Below are positions 52,118 to 60,377 of a stretch of 64,000 bases of DNA, one piece after another. Under the pieces are notes generated by a model. That model saw only the letters and a program-made list of their open reading frames with translations. It was not told the origin of the DNA and did no database searches. The stretch spans positions 4,855,001 through 4,919,000 of the forward strand of contig NZ_CP058649.1 of the NCBI RefSeq assembly GCF_018141445.1, given 5' to 3'. How positions within the stretch are numbered: position 1 is the first letter of the stretch; every line of letters begins with the position of its first letter. Source of the stretch: Vallitalea pronyensis (lineage in GTDB: Bacteria > Bacillota > Clostridia > Lachnospirales > Vallitaleaceae). A program made the position numbers and the translations under genes.

Positions 52118-52143
52118 AATGAAATGACATAAATCATTTCATT
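52118..52143 (-). promoter_or_regulatory. Stem-loop between transketolase and binding-protein genes
   Basis: AATGAAATGA (52118-52127) and TCATTTCATT (52134-52143) form a perfect 10-bp A/T-rich stem with a six-base loop in the 125-bp gap. No T-run follows. Confidence 0.5.
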
Positions 52144-52176
52144 GTCACCATGTTACAGAGGTTTCATGAACAAGTG

Positions 52177-53178
52177 CTAAACCCCTAAAGCTCTTGTATC
52201 ATCATTCATTAATTCAAAGTGGAAATCTTCCAGCATATCTTCTGTAATGTTCAATGTTTTATCCAACATTTCTTCAACTTTCTTAACAACTGCCATGGCA
52301 TCAAGACCATAACGCTTCATTAAATAAAGTTTTGATCCACCATGCATGTATTCGTCTTGAATACCAATCTTATAGAGTTTCTGAGCAATACCTTGTTCTG
52401 CCATCTTATCGGCTACGATGGAACCTAACCCACCCAGTACATTGTGATTCTCCATGGTCAACACACCGTGTTTGGACTTTTTAATAGCGTCCATCAATTC
52501 TTGATCATCAAAAGGCTTTAAACAAGTCACATGTCTGTGATGTACTGTAATGCCTTGCTTTTGTATGGCATGCACTGCACGCATGGCTTCTTCTGTACAA
52601 ACACCTGATGAAAGAAGGACGATATCGTCACCATCACTGAGCATTCTTGATTTGTTAATGGCCATAGGTGTATTGAATAATCTAGGCATCTCACCACGAA
52701 GTACACGGACATAGATAGGACCGTCCACCTGTTCACTTAATGGGAAAAAGGATTCCACATCTGTTGCATCACCACATTCAATAATGGTCATATTGGGTAC
52801 TGTTCGCATAACACCAATATCATCCATGGCTTGGTGGGTTGCGCCAGCTGGTGATGTAACACCTGGTACAGATCCAACCATACGCACTTTTGCATTAGGG
52901 TGCGCAATGGACATATGTACCTGGTCTAAAGATCTTCTATAAATAAATACAGCAAATGTATGGATAAAAGGTACATAGCCTTCACTGGCTAGACCTCCTG
53001 CAAAACTGTGCATGTTTTGTTCTGCTATACCCATGGAGTAGAATCGATCAGGGTATGTGGCTTGAAAATCTCTAATTTCACATCCACCTGTTAAATCTGC
53101 TGATAGGGATAATACTTCTGGTTTATCTTTTGCCCATTTGACAAAATTAGTATCATAAACTTTTACGAGTCTTTCCAT
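52177..53178 (-). CDS. Transketolase, C-terminal subunit
   Basis: A 333-residue split transketolase subunit containing the pyrimidine-binding and C-terminal domains. SMGIAEQNMHSFAGGLASEG carries the catalytic Glu of the TPP activation site. FIHTFAVFIYRRSLDQV and PGVTSPAGATHQAMDDIGVM are conserved, and ENHNVLGGLGSIVADKMAEQG marks the third domain. It pairs with the N-terminal subunit encoded 18 bp upstream. Split forms occur in clostridial sugar and sulfosugar pathways as well as in pentose metabolism; the operon context favours a dedicated catabolic role. Confidence 0.92.
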   Translation of the reverse strand: MERLVKVYDTNFVKWAKDKPEVLSLSADLTGGCEIRDFQATYPDRFYSMGIAEQNMHSFAGGLASEGYVPFIHTFAVFIYRRSLDQVHMSIAHPNAKVRMVGSVPGVTSPAGATHQAMDDIGVMRTVPNMTIIECGDATDVESFFPLSEQVDGPIYVRVLRGEMPRLFNTPMAINKSRMLSDGDDIVLLSSGVCTEEAMRAVHAIQKQGITVHHRHVTCLKPFDDQELMDAIKKSKHGVLTMENHNVLGGLGSIVADKMAEQGIAQKLYKIGIQDEYMHGGSKLYLMKRYGLDAMAVVKKVEEMLDKTLNITEDMLEDFHFELMNDDTRALGV

Positions 53179-53196
53179 AATGTCCTCCTTTTCGTG

Positions 53197-54105
53197 TTAC
53201 GCCTGTAATTTGTCAAGGCATGCTTGGAATTTTGGTTTATCATCTTGTGTTAAGCGTACATAATGAATTCTTGTTCCCTTTTCTTTTAAGACATCCATAC
53301 CTTGATAAGGACTCGTCTTAGCCATAATGACAAGTGGTTTACCTTCTTCTTTTACCTTTGCTGCCTCTATTAATGCATCAACATCGTGACCATCTACTTT
53401 TACAACTTTACAGCCAAAAGCTTCAAATCGTTTATCCAATTGAACACAGCCACACACGTCATCAATTTTACCATCACATTGCTGCCCATTTTCATCAACA
53501 ATGACCACCATGTTGTCAAGTTGTCGATAGCACATCGCTTGTACCGCTTCCCATGTTTGTCCCAGTTGACACTCACCATCACCTAGAAAAACAAATTGTC
53601 TGCCTGTGTCACCACGTAATTTTCTAGCAAGTGCAATACCTGCGGCTTGACTAATAGCCTGTCCCAGAGATCCACCATTAATGTCCATCCCTGGTGAATG
53701 GGATTCACCAATATGCTCAATCACATAACCATCTTCACCAAAAAGATTAAAACCTTCATTGGTCATACGTCCTGTTTCAGCTAATGTAGCGTATAATACG
53801 ATGGAGTACTGTGAAGGTGAAAGATAAAATCTGTCATACTGTGGTCCTCGTATACCGTTATAATCATCACCTGTAAACGAGTCTTTGTTGGTGGCACTTG
53901 GCGCTCCTACGAATTTTTTAGGTGTTAAGGGCTCTTCCAGGTCTGTAATGTTCATCATTCTTGTATATAGTGCTGCCATAATCTCCGCTGAAGAACACGC
54001 TTGGCTTAGATTTCCTCCACCTCGCTTAATGGATAGGTCTAATACACGGCTTCTGATACCATTAGCAACCTGACGAGGATCAAGGTCATTTTTGTTTACT
54101 TTCAT
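53197..54105 (-). CDS. Transketolase, N-terminal (TPP-binding) subunit
   Basis: A 302-residue subunit that binds the TPP diphosphate. FVFLGDGECQLGQTWEAVQA followed by DNMVVIVDENGQQCDGKIDD is the metal/TPP motif (GDG, then the distal Asn). EHIGESHSPGMDINGGSLGQ and DLSIKRGGGNLSQACSSAEIM are the other active-site stretches. The Glu in QAMCYRQLDN-type helices fits the family. It follows the SDR gene after 118 bp without an obvious terminator. The combination of an SDR, this enzyme and a dedicated importer suggests two-carbon transfer from an unusual ketose. Confidence 0.92.
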   Translation of the reverse strand: MKVNKNDLDPRQVANGIRSRVLDLSIKRGGGNLSQACSSAEIMAALYTRMMNITDLEEPLTPKKFVGAPSATNKDSFTGDDYNGIRGPQYDRFYLSPSQYSIVLYATLAETGRMTNEGFNLFGEDGYVIEHIGESHSPGMDINGGSLGQAISQAAGIALARKLRGDTGRQFVFLGDGECQLGQTWEAVQAMCYRQLDNMVVIVDENGQQCDGKIDDVCGCVQLDKRFEAFGCKVVKVDGHDVDALIEAAKVKEEGKPLVIMAKTSPYQGMDVLKEKGTRIHYVRLTQDDKPKFQACLDKLQA

Positions 54106-54223
54106 AAGCTACCTCCTAATAATTCTAGTTATCTTTTTAGATTATCGTGCATTGTGGTTTGACAAAGTCATGAATTTCACTCTACCATACCATGGGTTAT
54201 TGTTTTCATTGTGTTTTTTAATC

Positions 54224-55021
54224 TTAGTCGTTTTGATCATAGGCAAAATCATTGGTTTCAGGTATGCATCTTAAGCTTCCGCCACCATCCACATAGATGG
54301 TTTGACCAACGATACCCGATGCTTCATCCGATGCTAAGAAGCAAACGGTATTGGCAACTTCTTTTGGATCCATGAATCGATTAACTGGCACCATTGGCAG
54401 AATTTCATCTTCTTTTATAATGCCCATCTTTAATCCATCTTTCACCATCTCTGTTGCATTCCATCCTGGAGCAACAGCATTCACTCTTACACCAAATCTT
54501 GCCCATTCGTTCCCAAGAGCTCCTGCAAGGGCATTTACTGCTGCTTTTGTTACATTGTACGGTACTCTTCTTGACGTATAACGGATAGCTGTTCCAGATG
54601 AGATGCATACAATGGAACCTTTACCTTTTTCAAGCATGATTTTTCCTGCTGCTTGGGATAAGAAAAATGGTGCTTTTAGATTAACATCATTAATGAAATC
54701 CCAATCGTCTTCTTCAAAGTTCGCTGAAGCTTTTCTAATTTGAATGGCTGCACAGTTCACTAAAATATCTACTGTACCATATGTTTTAACAGTAAAATCA
54801 ACCAACTTATTAATTTCTTCTATTTGTCGTAAGTCTACTTTATAAACAGAAGTCTCTAATCCAAGATCATTTAGCTCTTTGGATGTTTCTATAGCTAATT
54901 CTTCTAAAATATCTGCAATAACAACTTTTACCTTGTAGGATGCTAATGCTGTAGCGATTGCCTTACCAATGCCTCTTGCACTACCTGTAACGATTGCAAC
55001 CTTTCCTTCTAAACCTTTCAT
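54224..55021 (-). CDS. Short-chain dehydrogenase/reductase
   Basis: A 265-residue SDR. The cofactor motif is TGSARGIGKA near the N-terminus, then NCAAIQI, the catalytic Ser in VCISSGTAIRY and YNVTK (Tyr, Lys). PGWNATEMV and the C-terminal GQTIYVDGGGSL are typical. The start at 55021 (MKGLEGKVAIVTG) follows AAAGAGG; longer in-frame versions lack a ribosome site and would run through the promoter and operator. It is the first gene of the LacI-controlled operon and probably interconverts a hydroxy and a keto form of the substrate. It has an unusual acidic tail after the usual SDR end (ETNDFAYDQND). Confidence 0.9.
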   Translation of the reverse strand: MKGLEGKVAIVTGSARGIGKAIATALASYKVKVVIADILEELAIETSKELNDLGLETSVYKVDLRQIEEINKLVDFTVKTYGTVDILVNCAAIQIRKASANFEEDDWDFINDVNLKAPFFLSQAAGKIMLEKGKGSIVCISSGTAIRYTSRRVPYNVTKAAVNALAGALGNEWARFGVRVNAVAPGWNATEMVKDGLKMGIIKEDEILPMVPVNRFMDPKEVANTVCFLASDEASGIVGQTIYVDGGGSLRCIPETNDFAYDQND

Positions 55022-55069
55022 TTTGCACCTCTTTCTACTTCTTGTACTTCCAAAATCCAAACCAACATT

Positions 55070-55083
55070 TCCAAACGTTTGTA
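55070..55083. promoter_or_regulatory. LacI-type operator 1
   Basis: TCCAAACGTTTGTA, a LacI-family half-palindrome around the central CG (CAAACGTTTG perfect, outer bases partly matched). It lies 15-28 bp downstream of the -10 of the SDR operon promoter, so a bound repressor would block the start site. Confidence 0.8.
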
Positions 55084-55097
55084 CTAAATGTAATTCT

Positions 55098-55126
55098 ATG
55101 ATACCATCATCATTGTATAAAATCAA
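55098..55126 (-). promoter_or_regulatory. Promoter of the SDR/transketolase/ABC operon
   Basis: On the minus strand TTGATT (55126-55121), 17 bp, TATCAT (55103-55098). Operator 1 lies directly downstream and operator 2 about 100 bp upstream. Confidence 0.65.
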
Positions 55127-55224
55127 TAATTTTTATACATTTTTCTCGGTTTTATCAGTATTTTTTTACACACATAGAGTAACCCATTGCAGTGAAAGCC
55201 AGTAAAATCAAGGCATTAATCGTT

Positions 55225-55238
55225 TCCAAACGTTTGGA
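55225..55238. promoter_or_regulatory. LacI-type operator 2
   Basis: TCCAAACGTTTGGA is a perfect 14-bp palindrome, identical to the operator at 56511 and 155 bp from operator 1, a distance that allows DNA looping. The rest of 55022-55429 has no gene. Confidence 0.85.
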
Positions 55239-55383
55239 TTTTGGGTATTTTTGACACAAGTCATCCAAGGAATTTTCCTTCCTTCCATCCTATTTTGTTC
55301 CATATACTGTGTTATTACTCTTATTTCACCTAAATAAAACGGGCTTCATGACAGGTGGTTTAAGCCTTATACCCATATTTTTC

Positions 55384-55417
55384 AATAAAAAAAGCCATAC
55401 ATAGAAATTATGGCTTT
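55384..55417 (-). terminator. Terminator of the LacI-family gene
   Basis: AAAGCCATA (55391-55399) pairs with TATGGCTTT (55409-55417); on the minus strand a seven-base T-run follows. It begins 13 bp after the stop codon. Confidence 0.85.
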
Positions 55418-55429
55418 TGTGTTGGTTAT

Positions 55430-56491
55430 TTATTTTTTTGCTAAACAGCTGTCTCGAATAATTAATGCATAAGGTAAGTCTACACGAATAGGGTATTGGC
55501 GCCCTTGCTCAATCTTATCAATGAGTATACGCACTGCCATTCTACCCAGTTCTTCTTTTGGTACATCAATTGTGGTTAGGGGAGGATTAACAAAGGAAGA
55601 CGTTTCAACATTGTCAAAGCCTGTAATAGCAATATCTTCTGGTATTTTGATGCCTTTTTCCAAGATGGCTTTCATGGCACCAATTGCTGTCATATCGTTG
55701 GTACAAAAGAATGCACTAGGCAGCTGATTTTTATGTCGCCCTTTTAAATAGGCTTTCATGGTATCGTAGGCATATTGGATATAGGGTTTAGCCTTTACTA
55801 TGTAATCATCTACCAATGGCAAACCATGTTTGTTCAACGTATCCCGATAGGCTTCAAAGCGATGCTCATTCACCACGTCCTCTTCCCCGTGACTGATACC
55901 ATCACCAATATAACCAATCTTAGAGTGACCGATTTTAATTAAATAGTCCACCATGTCACTTGCACCTTTGTAGCTATCGCAAATGACTTCATCAAATCCA
56001 GCATTGACGTAATTAACACCAGCATAGATAATATGGTCACAATTCTCTTTCAGATAGTCTAATGTTTTTTGCTTGAATCGTCCCATCACAATGATGCCAT
56101 CAACAGGATTCTTTTGAAGATACTGGTACATATCCTCAAAGGATTTATCATAAATGGACATGACAAAAGCCAGTGTATACCCATCTTTCGTCAATTGTTC
56201 TTTAATGCCCATACCCATATACGAGAAAAAAGGGTCGCTCATACTATCTTTTGTGGATGTGTAGACACAGCCAATGGTTTTTGTTTTTTTTCTTTCCCAC
56301 GCTACGCCTTCACCTTTTATCAAATTTCTTGCATGCTGATTGGGTACATAGCCTACTTCTTTCGCAATGGCCCATACTTTTTCTGCTGTTTTTTTACTTG
56401 CTGGTTTTGCTTTATCGTCATTTATTACCCGAGACACTGTAGAAATCGATACATTTGCCATACGGGCAATATCTTTTAATGTCACTGACAT
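55430..56491 (-). CDS. LacI-family transcriptional repressor
   Basis: A 353-residue regulator. The N-terminal helix-turn-helix and hinge read MSVTLKDIARMANVSISTV and AKEVGYVPNQHARNL. The periplasmic-binding-like core (about 65-345) has DGIIVMGRF, AFFCTNDMTAIGAMKAI and IAITGFDNVETSSFVNPPLT. The ATG at 56491 follows AAAGAGGG; longer frames would run through its operator. A perfect operator lies 20 bp upstream, so it represses itself as well as the SDR operon. The inducer is probably the imported compound or an early product of it. Confidence 0.93.
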   Translation of the reverse strand: MSVTLKDIARMANVSISTVSRVINDDKAKPASKKTAEKVWAIAKEVGYVPNQHARNLIKGEGVAWERKKTKTIGCVYTSTKDSMSDPFFSYMGMGIKEQLTKDGYTLAFVMSIYDKSFEDMYQYLQKNPVDGIIVMGRFKQKTLDYLKENCDHIIYAGVNYVNAGFDEVICDSYKGASDMVDYLIKIGHSKIGYIGDGISHGEEDVVNEHRFEAYRDTLNKHGLPLVDDYIVKAKPYIQYAYDTMKAYLKGRHKNQLPSAFFCTNDMTAIGAMKAILEKGIKIPEDIAITGFDNVETSSFVNPPLTTIDVPKEELGRMAVRILIDKIEQGRQYPIRVDLPYALIIRDSCLAKK

Positions 56492-56510
56492 AAAAATCCC
56501 TCTTTCCTCT

Positions 56511-56524
56511 TCCAAACGTTTGGA
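56511..56524. promoter_or_regulatory. LacI-type operator 3 (autoregulation)
   Basis: TCCAAACGTTTGGA, a perfect palindrome identical to operator 2, located 7 bp downstream of the LacI-gene -10. Confidence 0.88.
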
Positions 56525-56531
56525 TATCTTT

Positions 56532-56560
56532 ATCATATATCAGCACATCTGGTTCGTCAA
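56532..56560 (-). promoter_or_regulatory. Promoter of the LacI-family gene
   Basis: On the minus strand TTGACG (56560-56555), 17 bp, TATGAT (56537-56532). It lies in the 95-bp gap after moeA, so the repressor has its own promoter even if the moeA operon reads through. Confidence 0.7.
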
Positions 56561-56586
56561 GAGAATTTTTTTACATGACCTATCCG

Positions 56587-57801
56587 TCACCATGTGAGAA
56601 TGGTTACTTCTTGTCCATGTTTAAGCCCAAGGGAACCTGCTTCTATATCAATGAGACCATTGACTTGTGTCATGGACAACAAGGCGCCAGATGATAGGTT
56701 ACCTTTAGGTAAACGTACTTTTCCTTGGTCATGAATCGCTCTCAAAAATCTTCTGGTGTTACTAGGCTTGTTGTACTCACCGCAAAAAGTACTCCTTAGC
56801 TTCTTATAGCCCAAAGCCTGACACCCTAATTTATGTCCAAGCCATTGTGAAAAAAGAAGTTCAAAGGTTATACTTGCTGCCGACGGGTTACCGGATAAAC
56901 TCAGCATCAATTTACCTCTGTACTTAGAAGCCATTGCAGGTGAACCCGGTTTTATATTGATTCGCCAAAAAAGCTGTTCTGCACCTAGCCTTTTTATCAC
57001 ATCATGGATGATGTCTTTCTTACCGACAGATACACCGCCTGTGGTAACAAGGGCATCAAACTTATGGCTATTCTCTTTGATGACATTTACCACTTTCGAC
57101 ATATCATCACCATAGCAAGTTAAGCATATCAGTTGACAACCGAGAGCCTTTAGTCTAGCTCCTATGGTGTATTGATTACTGTTATAGATTTTACCATAAC
57201 TGAGATTTTCTATGGGTTGAATTAACTCATCACCCGTTGACAAAATTCCAATCTTAGGCTTACATATAACCCATACTTTTTCATACCCAGCACTTGCTAG
57301 AACACCTATATGGTAAGCATTAAGCAACTGACCTTTTTCAATTAAAAGTTGGTCTTCAAGATAGTCTTCACCTGCATAACATATATTGGTGTTAGGCATG
57401 ACAGGTTGATGGATCTGAACATAACCTCCTATATCAGTGGTATCTTCTTGTCTAATGACAGCATTGGCTCCTTGTGGTATAACAGCCCCTGTCATGATGC
57501 GTATGGCTTCACCTCTTAAGAGTTTTCTTTTGGATGGTCTACCTGCATATGCCTCATCAACCACTTGTAACCTAACAGGTTGTTGGGGCTTAATGTCCAA
57601 AGTGTCTTCACCATATATGGCATAACCATCCAGTGGTGACCTATCAAAAGGTGGTTGACAATGCTTTGCCATCACATCTTTTGATATCACCCTATTCATT
57701 GCATCCATAATGGGTATCGCTTCTTCTCTTAGGTGCAATACCACATCCTTCAGTATGCATTGAGCTCTTTCTAGTTCAATATGCTCTACCATCATGATCA
57801 T
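56587..57801 (-). CDS. moeA: Molybdopterin molybdenumtransferase MoeA
   Basis: A 404-residue enzyme that inserts molybdate into adenylated molybdopterin. The N-terminal region carries ISKDVMAKHCQPPFDRSPLDG, and NAVIRQEDT lies in domain II. The MPT-binding domain III has VTTGGVSVGKKDIIHDV and SLSGNPSAASITFELL, and domain IV closes with GLIDIEAGSLGLKHGQEV. It is the last gene of a leftward operon that begins with a molybdopterin oxidoreductase and also contains mobA and mobB, so the cofactor is probably made for that enzyme. The start lies 15 bp after the mobB stop. Confidence 0.94.
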   Translation of the reverse strand: MIMMVEHIELERAQCILKDVVLHLREEAIPIMDAMNRVISKDVMAKHCQPPFDRSPLDGYAIYGEDTLDIKPQQPVRLQVVDEAYAGRPSKRKLLRGEAIRIMTGAVIPQGANAVIRQEDTTDIGGYVQIHQPVMPNTNICYAGEDYLEDQLLIEKGQLLNAYHIGVLASAGYEKVWVICKPKIGILSTGDELIQPIENLSYGKIYNSNQYTIGARLKALGCQLICLTCYGDDMSKVVNVIKENSHKFDALVTTGGVSVGKKDIIHDVIKRLGAEQLFWRINIKPGSPAMASKYRGKLMLSLSGNPSAASITFELLFSQWLGHKLGCQALGYKKLRSTFCGEYNKPSNTRRFLRAIHDQGKVRLPKGNLSSGALLSMTQVNGLIDIEAGSLGLKHGQEVTILTW

Positions 57802-57816
57802 CCTTTACTTAGTCCA

Positions 57817-58326
57817 TTAAACAATTTGTGCGTATACATCACTGCCATAACTTGCCATGAGTATTGCCACCATCTTCTCCATATCTTTAAATGGATTTAG
57901 CACCAACTTATCCTTATATACATCCATGTCATTAGCCACAACACCAGACACAAACAGGGTCTGATCATTGACCAATGCATCCATTTCTTCAACAGTAGAA
58001 GCTGTAACAATATGGGGTGTTTTATAGGACTTTGCACCTTCAATGATGATGACATCCACATCGTATAATTTTATAATCTCATCAATCCCTAACTGCTTTT
58101 GAATCATGATATCTGTTTCTGTCCTACCTCTTGCTGCGACAATATCTGCTCCAGCACGCTGATGTTTGCTGGTATCTGTATCTTGCTGATCCATTGCAAA
58201 ATCCTCACAATGAATGTTCTTAATGGTGCCTACACGGTAGTTTCTATGCTTGAAGGCTTCTATCAGTTTAACCACTGTGGCGGTTTTACCAGAGTTCTTA
58301 TAACCTATCACTGAAAAGACCATCAT
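57817..58326 (-). CDS. mobB: Molybdopterin-guanine dinucleotide biosynthesis protein MobB
   Basis: A 169-residue P-loop GTPase. Walker A is GYKNSGKTATVVKL at the N-terminus. HQRAGADIVAARGRTETDIMI and VDVIIIEGAKSYKTPHIV are the usual family blocks. It assists MobA in making the dinucleotide form of the cofactor. Its start overlaps the end of mobA by four bases (ATGA), so the two are translationally coupled. Confidence 0.92.
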   Translation of the reverse strand: MMVFSVIGYKNSGKTATVVKLIEAFKHRNYRVGTIKNIHCEDFAMDQQDTDTSKHQRAGADIVAARGRTETDIMIQKQLGIDEIIKLYDVDVIIIEGAKSYKTPHIVTASTVEEMDALVNDQTLFVSGVVANDMDVYKDKLVLNPFKDMEKMVAILMASYGSDVYAQIV

Positions 58327-58955
58327 CTGTCTTCACCCTGCCTTTCCTGTTTAAAATACTTTCTGATGTCATCTCTAGTATTTAAGTTAACAAACATGTC
58401 ACCCTGAGATGCAAACCTTTTAATGGCTTGTTCATCCACATAATCAACAGTGACACGTGGGTAAACGGCCGTTAACTTTTGTATATTATCCTGTATCATT
58501 TTTTTCATGACTGGTTCTATTCTTTTGGCGTAAAAGCCATGAAAAGGTTCTATTTTCCCATCATTTTTCTTCACAGCATAGATATCATGGGCATAATGAT
58601 CCCTATGAGCCTTACCTTTTAACCACTGAATGTAAGGCAAACTGACATGAGGCATATCACAGGCCATCACATAGGCATAATCGCTCTTAGCATAATATAA
58701 ACCTGTGTAGATACCAGCTACAGGTCCATAATCTTTTACCCTGTCACTTACCACAAGGTACTCGGTGTTAGCATAGAGCTTAGGTTTGTTGGTCACGATA
58801 ATCACCTGACAAAACAAGGTTTTTAGCTTATTAGCAAGGTAAATCACAATTCTTTCATGATGAATACGCATTAATTGCTTATCAAAACCTGCTCTGGAAC
58901 TTTTGCCACCACTTAAAACGATGGCTGTATCCATCTTTTGCTCTTTGGTTGTCAT
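58323..58955 (-). CDS. mobA: Molybdenum cofactor guanylyltransferase MobA
   Basis: A 210-residue nucleotidyltransferase. The nucleotide-binding loop is VLSGGKSSRAGFDKQLM, close to the MobA consensus LAGGxSSRMGxDK. YVMACDMPHVSLPYIQWL supplies the metal-binding Asp. PFHGFYAKRIEPVM follows. It attaches GMP to molybdopterin, so the downstream oxidoreductase should use a bis-MGD-type cofactor. GGGGTGA precedes the ATG at 58955; an inner ATG eight codons later is possible. Confidence 0.9.
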   Translation of the reverse strand: MTTKEQKMDTAIVLSGGKSSRAGFDKQLMRIHHERIVIYLANKLKTLFCQVIIVTNKPKLYANTEYLVVSDRVKDYGPVAGIYTGLYYAKSDYAYVMACDMPHVSLPYIQWLKGKAHRDHYAHDIYAVKKNDGKIEPFHGFYAKRIEPVMKKMIQDNIQKLTAVYPRVTVDYVDEQAIKRFASQGDMFVNLNTRDDIRKYFKQERQGEDR

Positions 58956-58959
58956 GGGT

Positions 58960-59544
58960 TCACCCCTTCATGCCCTCAGCAACATTCTCTTTAATGGTTT
59001 CATATACATCTAATCGTGCATCTTTCAATAGACCTCTACACCCTCGACAAGGGACCCCTTTCCCAATACATTTTGCATGGCAGCCGGCTTGAGTGATGGG
59101 ACCTTTACATGGCATGCCTTTTAGCAAAAGACATATATTTTCATTTTCTTTGCAAGAAACGCATACAGGGTAGTTTTTTTCTTTCGGTCGAACACCATTG
59201 ATGATGCAGTGAATCACATGGATTAGTTCATCCACACTTAATGGGCAGCCTTTTACAAAGTACAATCTTTCTTCTTCTATTCCTAATGTTTCATGGATGG
59301 CTGTATAGCTTTGATGGGCGCAAGCACCTATTATCAAAAGCTTATCACAACACCCAAGGATATTTTTTATCATTCCTTCTGTATAATGCCCAATAACAAG
59401 CCCTATATCCACCTGTTCATTTTTATGATTATCGGTTATCAACTGGACAAGCTCAAACAGCTGAAGCATATCATGCTGCATACCCATAATAGCCAGTTGA
59501 CATCCACCACACCCATCAAAGTGATATATTTTCATTTTCATCAT
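58960..59544 (-). CDS. Orphan NiFe-hydrogenase small-subunit-like (HydD-type) protein
   Basis: A 194-residue iron-sulfur protein of the NADH-ubiquinone oxidoreductase 20-kDa / hydrogenase small-subunit superfamily, closest in layout to the delta subunit of sulfhydrogenases. FDGCGGCQLAIMGM is the first cysteine pair, LLIIGACAHQS and YFVKGCPLSVDELIHVI follow, and the tail CVSCKENENICLLLKG with CHAKCIGKGVPCRGCRG gives a further set of cluster ligands. A NiFe large subunit is absent from the window, so hydrogenase activity is not supported. It overlaps the HydG-like gene by four bases and probably relays electrons in the Mo-enzyme complex. Confidence 0.82.
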   Translation of the reverse strand: MMKMKIYHFDGCGGCQLAIMGMQHDMLQLFELVQLITDNHKNEQVDIGLVIGHYTEGMIKNILGCCDKLLIIGACAHQSYTAIHETLGIEEERLYFVKGCPLSVDELIHVIHCIINGVRPKEKNYPVCVSCKENENICLLLKGMPCKGPITQAGCHAKCIGKGVPCRGCRGLLKDARLDVYETIKENVAEGMKG

Positions 59545-60371
59545 GCGATAGCACCTCGTTTACCTTTAACCTGATCGTACCGAAAGACTGGCCCTGATTG
59601 GCATACACATACATCATCCATACGGCAGTGGCCGCATAGTCCCACACCGCATTTCATATGCCTTTCAAGGGAAATCCAGATTTTATGATCCATGATTTTC
59701 TTTTCCTTGAGAAGTTTAATGACAAATTTATACATAATAGGGGGTCCACAAATAATAAAAGTTGTTTGGTCATGGAAGACTTTATCGGCTATGAGTTTTG
59801 TAATTAACCCTTGTGGATAGGCTGTACCCTCCGGATTATCAAGAATGATGTCAACATCTATGTCTTCTTGTTTTTCCCAGGATTTTACAAAGTTCTTATA
59901 GACCATATCTTTGATATTCTTTGAACCATACAGCAACGTTATGTTTTCATAAGCTTCTCGATTACCTAGACAAGCCAATATCACAGGTCTTAAAGGTACA
60001 AGCCCCAAACCACCAGCTATAAAAAAAACATGGTCACCCACATAATCTTTTGTATCAAAATAAGTCCCATAGGGTCCTCTTATACCAACCATGTCACCTA
60101 TCTTTTTCTCATGGAGCATCTTCGATACAGTCCCCACTTTACGCACGCAAATTTCAAATGTATCATGGATATGGGCATCCGATGTAAGGGAAAAAGGTGC
60201 TTCTCCAACACCCATCATGGATAACATCACAAATTGCCCTGGTCTAAAGTGAAAAGGCTGATTATTAACCAGCTTAAGTCGAAATCGGTACTCTTGGGTT
60301 GTTTCCTTTATAATCTTAGTTATCATGGCATTGACCGGTAATAAAGGATTCATCACGTCCATCAGCTCCAT
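59541..60371 (-). CDS. FAD/NAD(P)-binding electron-transfer subunit (HydG/AsrB-like)
   Basis: A 276-residue ferredoxin-reductase-type protein related to the gamma subunit of sulfhydrogenase, AsrB and PyrK. The FAD domain has GQFVMLSMMGVGEAPFSLTS, the nucleotide-binding domain has FFIAGGLGLVPLRPVILACL, and TTFIICGPPIMYKFVIKLL lies near the end. The C-terminal cysteine cluster MKCGVGLCGHCRMDDVCVC should bind a 2Fe-2S centre. It connects NAD(P)H to the iron-sulfur chain. It starts six bases after the HydB-like gene. Confidence 0.92.
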   Translation of the reverse strand: MELMDVMNPLLPVNAMITKIIKETTQEYRFRLKLVNNQPFHFRPGQFVMLSMMGVGEAPFSLTSDAHIHDTFEICVRKVGTVSKMLHEKKIGDMVGIRGPYGTYFDTKDYVGDHVFFIAGGLGLVPLRPVILACLGNREAYENITLLYGSKNIKDMVYKNFVKSWEKQEDIDVDIILDNPEGTAYPQGLITKLIADKVFHDQTTFIICGPPIMYKFVIKLLKEKKIMDHKIWISLERHMKCGVGLCGHCRMDDVCVCQSGPVFRYDQVKGKRGAIA

Positions 60372-60377
60372 TCTTTT

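Noticed and set aside
58960..59544. Hydrogenase in the Mo operon
   Set aside because: Only a small-subunit-like protein is present. The NiFe large subunit with its cysteine pairs is absent, so hydrogenase activity is not supported.
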